56,221 bases of DNA from a bacterium. Lineage in GTDB: Bacteria > Vulcanimicrobiota > Vulcanimicrobiia > Vulcanimicrobiales > Vulcanimicrobiaceae. A program made the translations under genes and the position numbers. The DNA is taken from assembly GCA_021778415.1 (NCBI GenBank), contig JAJYCL010000020.1:1-56221 (forward strand), written 5' to 3'. Numbering within the stretch: position 1 is the stretch's first letter; every line of letters starts with the position of its first letter. The notes beneath the pieces are model-generated. The model made no database searches, was not told where the DNA came from, and worked only from the letters and a program-made list of their open reading frames with translations. Below, piece by piece: positions 42,278 through 51,969 of the stretch.

Positions 42278-42339
42278 GCTATTTCTCTTGGCGTTTGAAG
42301 TAAGGGCGTCGCAGACCATTGGCGAAGCATGCTCGGGAA

Positions 42340-44412
42340 ATGCCAATTCGGATTCGGTCTCTACGACCGTCAGCAGCCGCGCCGGCAGTGCCGGCCGCAG
42401 TGCAGAGCATCGCACTGCCGCCAGCTCCCGCGGATTGCGAACAAGTGGAACCCGGGCTTTCGCTCTGTATGATCGTGAAGAACGAGGAGCAATTCCTCAA
42501 ACAGTGCTTACAAAGCGCGGCCGGAATCGTCGACGAAATGTGCATCGTCGATACGGGCTCCACCGATCGCACCATTGAAATTGCCGCGTCGTTCGGTGCG
42601 AAAATCGAACGCATCGAATGGCGGAACGATTTCGCCTGGGCGCGTAATGTGTCGCTGGCTATGGCGACGAAGCGATGGATCATCGTCCTCGATGCCGATG
42701 AAGTCTTACTTCCTGAATCGTTCGCGTCGCTGCGCGAACTCAAAAGCATGGACGCCTATCATACGGCGGTATGGTTGCGGTGTTTTAATCGTGCGGATGA
42801 TTACAAGGGAACGGGAGCGATGTCGCACGCGCTCATTCGCATCTTTCCGAATCGCCCCGAAATCCGCTACCGAGGAATGATTCACGAGTTTCCAACGCTT
42901 GATAACCGTGATACCGGGCTCGATGCCGTTGTTTCGCCAGTAGCCATCGATCATTTCGGTTACATGAAAGAGATCGTTCATGGACGCAATAAGGGGCAAC
43001 GGAATCTGGATATCGTACGAGCCGCGGCCGAGCAAGAGCCTGAGGATCCGTTTCACTGGTTCAATTTGGGCTCGACGGCCTTTCTCGTCGGAGACCCGGA
43101 AACTGCTCGCGTCGCTCTGGAGAAAATGATCGTCATTGCGGGAGACCGTCAACGCGGATTTCTTCCGAATGGTCTTGCTCTGCTTTCGGAAATCTATTGC
43201 GATAAAATGCACGATCCCGTGCGAGCCGAGCAGGTTGCCGAACATGCGTTACGCTTATCTCCTCATTATGCTAATGCGCACTTTCAGTTGGGGAAAGCCC
43301 TCATCGGCCAGCGCCGTTTCATCGAAGCTCGGCGCGCATTCGAAGCTGCCATCGAGGATGGGCAGCACGCCAAGAAGCAATTTGTCGTCGATGATGAGGT
43401 CTACATTTGGAAGGCGCACAGTGAATTGGGATCGAGTTTCGTCATGGAGGGTAACGATACCGAAGCGCTGGTATGGTTTGATCGTGGGTTAAAAAATCGT
43501 CCGAATGCTCAACCCCTGCGCATCAATCGCGCTCGAGCACTCGAGCGATTAGGACGGCACAATGAGGCTCGCGAAGCGCTTTCCGAGTTGCATCGACTCT
43601 ATCCCGATGATGCCACGACGGTCGAGTACGTGAATTTTTTGCTTCGCCATGGGTTCGAACGCGATGCCCTCGATGTCGTCGATGCCTCGATTGCGCACTT
43701 GACGGGGGAGGCGGCCGTATCGTTATTACTTGGTGCCACGGCTGTTGCCCAGAAGCTCGGCTTGGAAAGCGACGAGCGTTACCTTCGTTTAGCCGCGGAA
43801 CGAGCGCCCGGCTCGTCGCTCGTTTTGGGGCCACTGCAAGCATTGCTTGAAGCGCGCGGTCGTGGCCATGAATTTCAACTGTACGCCGATCGCGAACGGG
43901 AGACCTCACCGCAGTCGTTGGATGATTATTTGCGTCGCTCCCACTTTGCCATGCTCGCCGCAAATTTTGACGAGGCCGCTTCAATCGCAGGTGCAGGCTT
44001 AGAGCGCTATCCCGACGCGAATCAATTGCGCTATAACGCTGCCTCCGCGTTAGCTCGCAGTGGCCAACGAGACAAGGCGTTGGAAATTCTTGCCGACTTG
44101 CATGCACATCACGGTGACGCCGGTTTGCGGGGAGCACAGCTCGAAATTCAACTGCTGATCGAGCAGAACCGCATTGACGCCGCTGTTGGCACGGCAATGA
44201 ATGCGACTGAACGATTCCCTCAAGACGTATCGCTGGCACTTGCCTACGCTCAACTCTTAGTGCGCAATAATCAATCCGAGGACGCCGTAGCGTTTCTCAC
44301 CGGTGTGTTCGATGTGGATCCTCATCGTATCGGCGTTGAACTTGGAACATTGCTTGTTTCTTTGGGACGTCTAGAAGAAGCCGGGCGTATTGCCGAGAAG
44401 GCCCTTTCCTAA
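42340..44412 (+). CDS. Family 2 glycosyltransferase with TPR repeats
   Basis: GT-A glycosyltransferase at about residues 45-250 (LSLCMIVKNEEQFLKQCLQSA, IVDTGSTDRTIEIAASFGA, DAWxxDADE-like IIVLDADEVLLP). It is followed by about 400 residues of TPR-like helical repeats (HYANAHFQLGKALIGQRRFIEARRAFEAAI, PLRINRARALERLGRHNEAREALSELHRLYPDD). This GT2-TPR layout is known for flagellin and other protein glycosyltransferases that hold their target with the repeats. The ATG at 42340 is used; a TTG at 42319 would add seven residues. Three bases separate it from the next glycosyltransferase. Confidence 0.88.
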   Translation: MPIRIRSLRPSAAAPAVPAAVQSIALPPAPADCEQVEPGLSLCMIVKNEEQFLKQCLQSAAGIVDEMCIVDTGSTDRTIEIAASFGAKIERIEWRNDFAWARNVSLAMATKRWIIVLDADEVLLPESFASLRELKSMDAYHTAVWLRCFNRADDYKGTGAMSHALIRIFPNRPEIRYRGMIHEFPTLDNRDTGLDAVVSPVAIDHFGYMKEIVHGRNKGQRNLDIVRAAAEQEPEDPFHWFNLGSTAFLVGDPETARVALEKMIVIAGDRQRGFLPNGLALLSEIYCDKMHDPVRAEQVAEHALRLSPHYANAHFQLGKALIGQRRFIEARRAFEAAIEDGQHAKKQFVVDDEVYIWKAHSELGSSFVMEGNDTEALVWFDRGLKNRPNAQPLRINRARALERLGRHNEAREALSELHRLYPDDATTVEYVNFLLRHGFERDALDVVDASIAHLTGEAAVSLLLGATAVAQKLGLESDERYLRLAAERAPGSSLVLGPLQALLEARGRGHEFQLYADRERETSPQSLDDYLRRSHFAMLAANFDEAASIAGAGLERYPDANQLRYNAASALARSGQRDKALEILADLHAHHGDAGLRGAQLEIQLLIEQNRIDAAVGTAMNATERFPQDVSLALAYAQLLVRNNQSEDAVAFLTGVFDVDPHRIGVELGTLLVSLGRLEEAGRIAEKALS

Positions 44413-44415
44413 CTC

Positions 44416-47025
44416 GTGGATTATTCGATTATCATTCCGCTTTTTAACAAGGTGGCTCTGACCAAACAATGTCTCGATGCTCTGCCTGCAACGATTGCCG
44501 ATGCCGGCAGTGGCGAGGTCATTGTTGTCGATAACGCTTCGAGCGATTCGACGTCCGAGTTGTTAGGAGCGTATCCCTGGATCACGGTGCTGCGCAATGA
44601 CGTGAACGTCGGCTTTGCGCGCGCGAATAACCAGGCTGCCAAAGTCGCAAAGGGCGAGTTTCTCGTCCTGCTCAATAATGATACGGTACCGCACGCCGGT
44701 TGGTTGGCGGCGATGATCAGGACCGCGCGTCAGACGCAAGCCGGCATCGTCGGTGCGCGGCTTTTATTTCCCGATGGCACAATTCAGCATGCCGGGGTGG
44801 TCATGTCACCCGTTCGCTTATCGCGCATCGATACCGTGCCGGTACATTTTGCCTATCGGTATCAAGCGTCGGATCCGACGGTCAATCAGCGTCGTCGCAT
44901 GCAAGCGGTCACGGCTGCGTGTATGCTAACGCCGCGTGAGGTCTATCGGCGTGTGGGTGGCCTCGATCCCCAATTTTGGAATGGCTACGAGGATGTCGAT
45001 TACTGCCTCAGGGTTCAGGATCTCGGATTAGACGTTTTCTACGAGCCTACCGCTGTTGTGACGCACTTCGAATCGCAATCCGGAGCGCATAGATTCCGCC
45101 AAGTAAATTGGAATACCGAGTTGCTAGCTCGGCATTGGAACGGTCGCATCCACGCAGACGATGTTGCTACCTATTTATCGGCCGGGGCTCTCCATGTGCC
45201 GCGGCGTACGCCTCGAGGCGGCTATAATCTTGTCGACTCCGCCATTCCGGACGTAACGCTTCTCTTGCTCAACGCAGATGAGACGAAAGCAAACGAGATT
45301 CGCCGGAGTGTACGCGACGAAAAGACGCCTCTTCGCGAGGCGATCGTGCTCCCAACGGAGGGGTGGTTCGCATCCGTTTCGGCGGCTCTTGAGCGACGCG
45401 GAGCGCGGTACGTGTGCTTTCTCGATGCTCGAGCACAGCTTGTGAGCGGGTGGCTCGATGCGTTAGTGGCGACGGTTGAGTGGAGTGAGACGATAGGAGC
45501 ATCAGCCGCGAGTCCGAGCTTGTCATGCGATTTCGACATCGTTGCCACGGCGATCGGCGCACGGTGTACGCTTATTGCAATGGATCGTTATCCGCAGCAT
45601 CATCGCCCGTTGCCGTTCCCGACCGTCGATGGAACCGTTGCCGATTTTCTCCATCGAGGCGCCGCCTTTGCGCTCACAACTCGTGGCGTCAGCAAAGCAA
45701 TCGGGTCGATTCCGCAAGCCGAATCGGATCCCGAAATTTTGCGCCGATATGAAATCGATCTTGCGGGAAATACCGAGTGTCGCGAAGAGCGCATCGAAGA
45801 AATTTTCGCATCGCTTATTCCCAAGGAGCCTCGGCCACAGTTGGTGTCTATTGTGACGCTCAGTTGGAATGCGTTGGAGTTCACAAAGCTGGCAGTGGAG
45901 TCGATTCAAGCTCATACGTCGGTTCCATTTGAATTGATCGTGGTCGATAACGGCTCGGATGAGGCGACCGTCGCGTGGCTTCGCGCACAGCCCGATCTTC
46001 GGGTGATCTATAATACGGAGAATCGTGGTTTCGCCGGCGGAAATAATCAGGGCATGGCCATTGCTCGTGGGGAATTCGTCATCGTTCTTAATAACGATGT
46101 TCTCGTTACCGACGGATGGGTGGAAGGGCTCCTTGCCCCGTTCGGGCGCATTCCGACGTTAGGGATGAGCGCACCGCGTAGCAACAAAGTCGCCGGTTCG
46201 CAGCAACTCGAAATCGCGCAGTATGCAACTGCCGATGAATATCAAAGTTTTGCGCAGCGCACACGTCGCGAATCCGCCGGGATGGGATGGCTCACCGATC
46301 GCGCGATCGGGTTTTGCCTTTGCATCGATCGCCGGGTCATTGAGGAAGTCGGCGGCTTTGACGAACAGTACGACGTCGGTAACTTTGAAGATGACGATTT
46401 TTCACTTCGCGTTCGCTCGGCAGGCTATAAAATTCTGGTGTGCGACGATGTCGTCATCCATCATTTTGGCAGCAAAACATTTGCGGCCAATAAGATCGAT
46501 TATGCCAATACGATGCAACGAAACTGGGCGATATTCGCAAAAAAATGGGATTTCCCCAAAGCCTACCCTACGAATGGGTATTCCTCGGTGCACGCGATAG
46601 CTCGCGGCTTTGATCGCGCAAAGCATTTTGCCCCGTTGGCGCTTCCCTCGTCTTCAAAAGTGCGCTTTGTCGCGAGTGTGTCCAATGAATCCGATTGGGA
46701 GAATCTTGCTGCGTTTGTGAAACGATTCGCGCGTGCATTCGGCTCGAAGGACCCGGTGATGCTTGATATTGCGGCATTTGGCGAAACCGACCCTGAGATC
46801 ATCGGCAAACGCATTGAACGTTTACTCGAACGAATCGGCATCGCAAGTGCAAATACGGCACTCATAGACATTGGCTATGAGACATCATTTGAATTGTGGC
46901 TCGGTGATGCGAAAGGTACGTTCCGCATCACTGATGGGGGGAATGCGCACTACACTGCGATTCCCATGCGGAACACCCTCGGCGTAAAAGCCTTGCAAGC
47001 ACTTGTCGCTGCGGAGCTCTCCTAA
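44416..47025 (+). CDS. Bidomain family 2 glycosyltransferase
   Basis: Two GT-A domains in one 869-residue protein. First (about 1-240): YSIIIPLFNKVALTKQCLDAL, VVDNASSDSTSELL, LVLLNNDTVPHAGW and GYEDVDYCLRV. Second (about 475-720): VSIVTLSWNALEFTKLAVESI, VVDNGSDEATVAWL, VIVLNNDVLVTDGW and GFDEQYDVGNFEDDDFSLRV. Each has its own Asp-x-Asp type motif (NNDT and NNDV), so both may be active, perhaps adding alternating sugars. The region between is a degenerate domain. GTG start at 44416. Coupled with the genes on both sides. Confidence 0.9.
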   Translation: MDYSIIIPLFNKVALTKQCLDALPATIADAGSGEVIVVDNASSDSTSELLGAYPWITVLRNDVNVGFARANNQAAKVAKGEFLVLLNNDTVPHAGWLAAMIRTARQTQAGIVGARLLFPDGTIQHAGVVMSPVRLSRIDTVPVHFAYRYQASDPTVNQRRRMQAVTAACMLTPREVYRRVGGLDPQFWNGYEDVDYCLRVQDLGLDVFYEPTAVVTHFESQSGAHRFRQVNWNTELLARHWNGRIHADDVATYLSAGALHVPRRTPRGGYNLVDSAIPDVTLLLLNADETKANEIRRSVRDEKTPLREAIVLPTEGWFASVSAALERRGARYVCFLDARAQLVSGWLDALVATVEWSETIGASAASPSLSCDFDIVATAIGARCTLIAMDRYPQHHRPLPFPTVDGTVADFLHRGAAFALTTRGVSKAIGSIPQAESDPEILRRYEIDLAGNTECREERIEEIFASLIPKEPRPQLVSIVTLSWNALEFTKLAVESIQAHTSVPFELIVVDNGSDEATVAWLRAQPDLRVIYNTENRGFAGGNNQGMAIARGEFVIVLNNDVLVTDGWVEGLLAPFGRIPTLGMSAPRSNKVAGSQQLEIAQYATADEYQSFAQRTRRESAGMGWLTDRAIGFCLCIDRRVIEEVGGFDEQYDVGNFEDDDFSLRVRSAGYKILVCDDVVIHHFGSKTFAANKIDYANTMQRNWAIFAKKWDFPKAYPTNGYSSVHAIARGFDRAKHFAPLALPSSSKVRFVASVSNESDWENLAAFVKRFARAFGSKDPVMLDIAAFGETDPEIIGKRIERLLERIGIASANTALIDIGYETSFELWLGDAKGTFRITDGGNAHYTAIPMRNTLGVKALQALVAAELS

Positions 47026-49020
47026 ATGCGTTGGCATGCAGGCCGTCTTCGTGGGCTATGCGGCTACGATGTTCGTCATGCGCACCTTATTCAGCGCACG
47101 CACCTCGTTTCGGTCCGCTTTGAGCCGACGTATTCCATGCGGCATGCCGGGTGCGTACTCGATCTTTGCTTTGCCGATGAGCGTCATGTCGAGATTGTCG
47201 CGGGAGTTCTCGCGCCGTTTCCGATGGTGTTGCTTGCCGAATCAACGCCGCTCTTATGGCCCAAAAATGTTGCCGAAGTCATTTCCGCGGATCGGTTAGG
47301 GATCATTGAAACCGATCTTTTGCTGTGGTTACGCGCGATGACGAGCGGTCGCCGACCCGTTGCCGAACGTCTTCGACTCTACACCGATGGCCCGATCGGC
47401 GAACTCGTTACAGCCGCTCGTGCGCATGGGTGGCTTGGGGCGGCGCCGTATCGCGATGTCGCGCTGGGCGCAGCACCGGGAGCCTATGCCGCGAGTCGCT
47501 ACGCGGAGAAATCGGTGCAGGTCAGCGATCACCCGGCCGGTGCAACGGGTGCATGGATGCTCTCGCAGGAGAACCAGGTTACGGCCGATCTCGGATCATC
47601 CGAGATCAATGAGTCGGCGAATCGCTGGTTCGACACGACGATTTTTGGAACGCTGCCCGAAGAGAAGCCGCAGATCGCCCTCGGTTTTCGTGACGCCTTG
47701 ACTGCAAGTGAATGTCTCGTCGCCGAGAACGGCGGTGATGTCAGCGAATCGATGGTTGAGCCGATGCCCATCGATCTCATGCTTTCATTCGATCCCGACG
47801 ACGGTCCGCTTGCGCGCTCGTTTTCGGTTCTAGTGTTCGCGCAACCGCAGCTCCGTCGGCAGATTTCGGTGGCGACTCCGCAAGCTTTGGGAGGGTCGTC
47901 GGGGCGAATCGCGTTCTTGCTTCGTCCTGATTGGAGATCGGATCCCGATGCGGATAGCGAATCGGCCTTCGTTCTTGCCCAGTGGCTTCGCGGCGAAGGC
48001 TTAACCGTCACGCTGTGCGACGACGCGAGCATCACCGATCTGTCGTCGTTCGATCTGCTCCACGTCCACGGTTTGCACCATCCGCAACGGCTCCATCTCA
48101 TCACTCGTGCAGCACGGGCGAAGGGCCTTCCGGTCGTTCTTTCTGCGCAGCTCCATGAAGCCGTCGCCGATCCGCTCTGGGCCATTTCAAATGCGTCGGC
48201 GCTGTACGTCAACAGCATGGATGGCGCGACCGAAGCGCGCTACCGTGATTTTCTGGCGCTCAAGCGGTTGGCGATTTCAGGTTCGAAGCTACCGGGTGAG
48301 CCGCGCGACGCCCGCGACGAAGCGGCCATGAAAGCGATGCTGCAGGATGCCGACGAGATTCTCGTCGCAACGGGTGGCGAGGCAAGCCGACTCGGACAGC
48401 GCTTTGGCATACACGAACGGGTGACGATCTGTGCCGATGCTCTGGCAACGGACGCGCCCGTCGCCGATATCGGGGCCATCGTCGGTTCCTCGGATTTTGT
48501 CCTGTGCGATGCCTCGATAACCGAGCGCCAAAATATCTTGCACCTGGTTCGGGCCGCCCGAGAGGCGCGAGTCCGCCTGGTCTTGAGCGGCCCGGTCCAC
48601 TCGGCCGCCGTCCAGGCTATGCTCTCCGAGTATATCGATCAGCACGTTCTCCTTGCGCCCCATCGCACCGATGCCCAGCGGATCGCGCTCTATCGCCGTG
48701 CCCGCGTCTACGTCGAACCGGGCTTTCTGCCGTATGGGCTCTCCCGTATCGCCTTGGCGCTCGTCAGCGGCTGCGTCCCGGTCGTCCCCAAAGCGTCCGA
48801 TGCGCTCTTGGAGTTCGGTGCCGGCATGATTGGGATGGATCCGCTCAGCGTTTCGGAAATGGCGGCCGGGCTTCGCAGCGCGTGGGATCGTTTCGACTCC
48901 GCGGAACACCGGGCAAGTGCCCGGCGGGCGGCGGCCTGGGCCAACCCGTTAGTGCTTCGGACGACGGTTGCCCAAGCGTATGCTCGGGCAGCCGCTCGTC
49001 AAGCTTCCGTAAGCAGCTAA
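47026..49020 (+). CDS. Large GT-B-type glycosyltransferase-like protein
   Basis: The 664-residue protein starts with a short region that is hard to place (about 1-280). It then shows a GT-B-like pair: GRIAFLLRPDWRSDPDADSESAFVLAQWLRGEGLTVTL with FDLLHVHGLHHPQRLHLI for the first Rossmann domain, and VLLAPHRTDAQRIALYRRARVYVEPGFLPYGLSRIALALVSGCVPVV for the second, the donor-binding E-x7-E-like region of GT4 enzymes. The N-terminal part may recognise the acceptor. It starts at the base after the previous stop, and its TAA stop is used by the flaG promoter. Confidence 0.75.
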   Translation: MRWHAGRLRGLCGYDVRHAHLIQRTHLVSVRFEPTYSMRHAGCVLDLCFADERHVEIVAGVLAPFPMVLLAESTPLLWPKNVAEVISADRLGIIETDLLLWLRAMTSGRRPVAERLRLYTDGPIGELVTAARAHGWLGAAPYRDVALGAAPGAYAASRYAEKSVQVSDHPAGATGAWMLSQENQVTADLGSSEINESANRWFDTTIFGTLPEEKPQIALGFRDALTASECLVAENGGDVSESMVEPMPIDLMLSFDPDDGPLARSFSVLVFAQPQLRRQISVATPQALGGSSGRIAFLLRPDWRSDPDADSESAFVLAQWLRGEGLTVTLCDDASITDLSSFDLLHVHGLHHPQRLHLITRAARAKGLPVVLSAQLHEAVADPLWAISNASALYVNSMDGATEARYRDFLALKRLAISGSKLPGEPRDARDEAAMKAMLQDADEILVATGGEASRLGQRFGIHERVTICADALATDAPVADIGAIVGSSDFVLCDASITERQNILHLVRAAREARVRLVLSGPVHSAAVQAMLSEYIDQHVLLAPHRTDAQRIALYRRARVYVEPGFLPYGLSRIALALVSGCVPVVPKASDALLEFGAGMIGMDPLSVSEMAAGLRSAWDRFDSAEHRASARRAAAWANPLVLRTTVAQAYARAAARQASVSS

Positions 49021-49045
49021 ATTGCCGTAGCTGAAAGGCCGATTC
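49018..49045 (+). promoter_or_regulatory. Sigma-28-type promoter before flaG
   Basis: TAAA (49018-49021), 16 bp, GCCGATTC (49038-49045). The TAA is the glycosyltransferase stop. The flaG ATG lies 27 bp beyond, with AGGAG and AAGGGG between. It would drive flaG-fliD-fliS. Confidence 0.65.
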
Positions 49046-49071
49046 TAAGAGGAGAAGGGGCCTAAAAGAAC

Positions 49072-49464
49072 ATGGACGTTCAGACTATCGCGACTCCTCC
49101 GGCGACGGCCGCGGGGGCTCAACCAACTCAAGCTGAAGTGCAAGCATCGGCGCCAGCCGACGGTGCGGCTTCTTCGCCGTTACCTGTCGCTTCGACGTCG
49201 ACGGTTGACGGTGTTCCGCTTCCTCCGCAGAGTGGGACGATCGCCGGTGCAGTGGCCAAGTTGTTCGGCCCATCGTCGGGCGCTCCGCAACCGTTGAATT
49301 TGAACGTCACGTATCGGGTCGAACCGCATTCGAATAATATCGTAACGGTTTTTTCCGATCCTCGAACGGGAAAAGAAGTTGCTCAATTCCCTCCGGAAAT
49401 TCTGATCGGAATATCGCAATTTTTTGACCAGCATCAGGGCACGACGCTCGATCACAACGCGTAG
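49072..49464 (+). CDS. flaG: FlaG-family protein
   Basis: Small protein found beside flagellin and fliD genes, thought to limit filament length. The conserved C-terminal half is PLNLNVTYRVEPHSNNIVTVFSDPRTGKEVAQFPPEILIGISQFFDQ, the FlaG core (V-x-V-x-D-x-x-T-G-E/K-x-I-x-Q-I/F-P). The N-terminal 65 residues are Ala/Pro/Ser-rich and look disordered. 130 residues. It is 11 bp before fliD, preceded by its own sigma-28-type site. Confidence 0.9.
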   Translation: MDVQTIATPPATAAGAQPTQAEVQASAPADGAASSPLPVASTSTVDGVPLPPQSGTIAGAVAKLFGPSSGAPQPLNLNVTYRVEPHSNNIVTVFSDPRTGKEVAQFPPEILIGISQFFDQHQGTTLDHNA

Positions 49465-49475
49465 GAGTTACAGAG

Positions 49476-51491
49476 ATGTCTAGTAGCCCGATCACGCCAA
49501 CCACTGGCGTCCAATACGGCACGAATGTTCCGCCGATTTCATTTCCGGGCATCAGTTCCGGGCTTGATTACAATTCGATTATCAATCAGCTGACGACGAT
49601 CGCCCTATCTCCGACGGTTGCGCTCAACCAGCAGATCGCGACGCTCAACGCGGCAAACGCCGAACTGATCAAGATCGATAATTTACTCAACAGTGTGCAA
49701 TCGGCATTGGCCGGACTTTCGCAGTCCAGCAATTTTGCCGGCTACGATGCCCTTTCCAGTAATCTCTCTGCAGCGACGGCGCAAGGCATAAGCGGTCAAA
49801 CGGCCGCCCCCGGAACCTACACCATTAAGAGTGAGACGACGGCAACGTCAACGACGGTTGCCTCTAATGTCAATGCGGGGCATTCGATCACCGATCTTAT
49901 CGGCGGCACTCCGTCGCAAAATGTTCCGCTGATCGATTCCTACGCAGCCGTTACGCCGCAGAATTCGCCTGCGGGTGGCAATGGATCATTCACCGTCGAT
50001 GGCGTGACCATCTCGTATAATGTCGCAACGGATTCCCTCTCGACGATTCTCAGTCGTTTGCAGACCGCTGTTCAGGCGGTTGATCCCGGCTTTACGGCCT
50101 CGCTCATCGGCGGCGGCCGTGTGCAATTAAAGTCGACTGATAAGCCGATTGCCATTGGAAGTGCCAACGATCAAGGCAACCTTCTTTCGGTTCTCAAACT
50201 TGATAGTGCGCAACTCAATAACACGGCGACATCGGGCGTCATAACGTCGACAAGTAACATTGGCGGCATCAACCAAGCCCTCGATTTCAATAGCGTGAAT
50301 GTCGCCGGGCAAACCACCGACGCAAACACGAAAGTGGCCGTAACGGCGGGATTCTTCACGATTAATGGCGTTTCGATCAATGTGAATACGGGCGATAACC
50401 TCGCTTCGGTCATTGCTCGCATCAATGCGTCAACGGCAGGCGTGACGGCATCGTATAGTGCAGACACCAATCAAATTACGTTGACCTCGAATGCTTCCGG
50501 ACCGCAATCGATCGTCATCGGTTCAAGCGGCGATTCAAGTAATTTCTTGTCGGCGGTCGGCCTCACAGGAGCCGGCGTCACCACCAAAATCGGAACGCAA
50601 GCGAAAGTAATCGTTCAGAACCCGAGCGGCGGGACGACGACGTACTATAGCAATTCCAATTCCGTGACCAACGCGATTCCTGGCGTTCAGCTCAATTTGT
50701 TAAGCAGTACGGCAACGCCATTTACCGTCAGCGTCTCACAGAACACGTCGAATCTGGTTAGCGCGGCGAACACGTTTATTTCGGCCTATAACGCCGCCGT
50801 CACCGAGATCAATACCGCAACCGCGCCACCGACGGTGTCGCAGAGTTCGGCACCCGGATTGCCCGGCCAAACGGCAAGTTCGAGTTCCTTCGGCGGCGGT
50901 GTCCTGTACGGAAACACCGATGTCTCGCTCATCCAGCAGCAGTTGACGAATCTCGTTTCGGGCATCGTGCCGGGTGCAGGCACGAGCTATAATTCGCTTT
51001 CGCAAATCGGCATTTCCCTCGATTCATCGGTGACTCAGATCGTCGCCTCGATGCCAACGCCGGGCTCTACGACATCGCCGATCTCGACGCAAACATTGTC
51101 GGGTACGGATGGCCTCTTATCGCCGCTTGATTCGACGAAGTTGCTCGCGGCGTTCACGGCAAATCCCAATGCGGTCCAGACGCTCCTGAATGGGCCGGCA
51201 GGGCTGACGCAACAGTTGGGTGGGTATCTTACGGGCGTCACCGGCTTGCCGACGTTGCTGGCCAACGGCATCGCCGGAAATATTCCTCAAACATCGCTGT
51301 TGCAAAATTTTGAAAATTCGATTACCTCGCAGATTCAAACGATTCAGCAGCAAGTCAATAATATTACCGGAGCTGCCAACTTGCAGGCAGATCTGTTGCG
51401 TTCGGAATTTATTTCGAGCGAAACGCTCATCTCCGGCTATCAATCTCTTCAATCACAACTTGGTAGCTTCTTTAAATCGTCGGGGGCATAA
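49476..51491 (+). CDS. fliD: Filament cap protein FliD (HAP2)
   Basis: Caps the filament tip and folds flagellin into place. N-terminal GISSGLDYNSIINQLTTIALSPTVALNQQIATLNA and C-terminal NFENSITSQIQTIQQQVNNITGAANLQADLLRSEFISSETLISGYQSLQSQLGSFF are the coiled-coil ends of the family. The central two-thirds is a string of beta-rich domains (including repeats of the FTVDGVTISYNVATDSLSTILSRL kind, which recurs near 288 as FTINGVSINVNTGDNLASVIARI). At 671 residues it is larger than the common 450-550. ATG 49476. Confidence 0.95.
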   Translation: MSSSPITPTTGVQYGTNVPPISFPGISSGLDYNSIINQLTTIALSPTVALNQQIATLNAANAELIKIDNLLNSVQSALAGLSQSSNFAGYDALSSNLSAATAQGISGQTAAPGTYTIKSETTATSTTVASNVNAGHSITDLIGGTPSQNVPLIDSYAAVTPQNSPAGGNGSFTVDGVTISYNVATDSLSTILSRLQTAVQAVDPGFTASLIGGGRVQLKSTDKPIAIGSANDQGNLLSVLKLDSAQLNNTATSGVITSTSNIGGINQALDFNSVNVAGQTTDANTKVAVTAGFFTINGVSINVNTGDNLASVIARINASTAGVTASYSADTNQITLTSNASGPQSIVIGSSGDSSNFLSAVGLTGAGVTTKIGTQAKVIVQNPSGGTTTYYSNSNSVTNAIPGVQLNLLSSTATPFTVSVSQNTSNLVSAANTFISAYNAAVTEINTATAPPTVSQSSAPGLPGQTASSSSFGGGVLYGNTDVSLIQQQLTNLVSGIVPGAGTSYNSLSQIGISLDSSVTQIVASMPTPGSTTSPISTQTLSGTDGLLSPLDSTKLLAAFTANPNAVQTLLNGPAGLTQQLGGYLTGVTGLPTLLANGIAGNIPQTSLLQNFENSITSQIQTIQQQVNNITGAANLQADLLRSEFISSETLISGYQSLQSQLGSFFKSSGA

Positions 51492-51495
51492 CGCG

Positions 51496-51969
51496 ATGAA
51501 GCAGCCGGTCGATCAGCGGTATCTGGAAATGTCAATTGCGACATCGTCGAAAGAGACGCTTATCGTCAAAATCTTCGACGTGTTGCTGCTGGCGGCGCAG
51601 ACCGGGTACGATAAGCTGCTCAACGATCGTGGCGATGTTGAAGGCATTCATAAGGCACTCTTGCGCGCTCAGAAGGCACTCGCGATCCTGATGGGCGCGC
51701 TCGATATGGAGATCGGCGGCGATCTCGCGAAAAATCTCTTTCGTGTGTATGAGTTTTGGCATCACGAACTGGTGATGGCAAATATGGAAAAAAATCCCGA
51801 ACGTGTCGAACGCCTCTTGCCGAATTTTCGCTCGTATCGCGAAACCTGGGCTCAGGCGGTTGCGGAATATCAGACTCAGCGACGTGAAATCGAAATCGAA
51901 GCGCGTTCTCACGATCCGCGCCTCTACGATGCTGATTCACATGGATCGAGCTTCGTTGCGGTCGGCTGA
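51496..51969 (+). CDS. fliS: Flagellin export chaperone FliS
   Basis: Binds the flagellin C terminus and keeps it unfolded for export. RYLEMSIATSSKETLIVKIFDVLLLAAQTGYDKLL and HKALLRAQKALAILMGALDMEIGGDLAKNLFRVYEFWHHELVMANMEKNPERVERLLPNFRSYRETW are the helical family core. The ATG at 51496 follows the fliD stop by four bases. 158 residues; the 30-residue tail after the core is extra. Its end overlaps the next gene by 41 bp. Confidence 0.92.
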   Translation: MKQPVDQRYLEMSIATSSKETLIVKIFDVLLLAAQTGYDKLLNDRGDVEGIHKALLRAQKALAILMGALDMEIGGDLAKNLFRVYEFWHHELVMANMEKNPERVERLLPNFRSYRETWAQAVAEYQTQRREIEIEARSHDPRLYDADSHGSSFVAVG

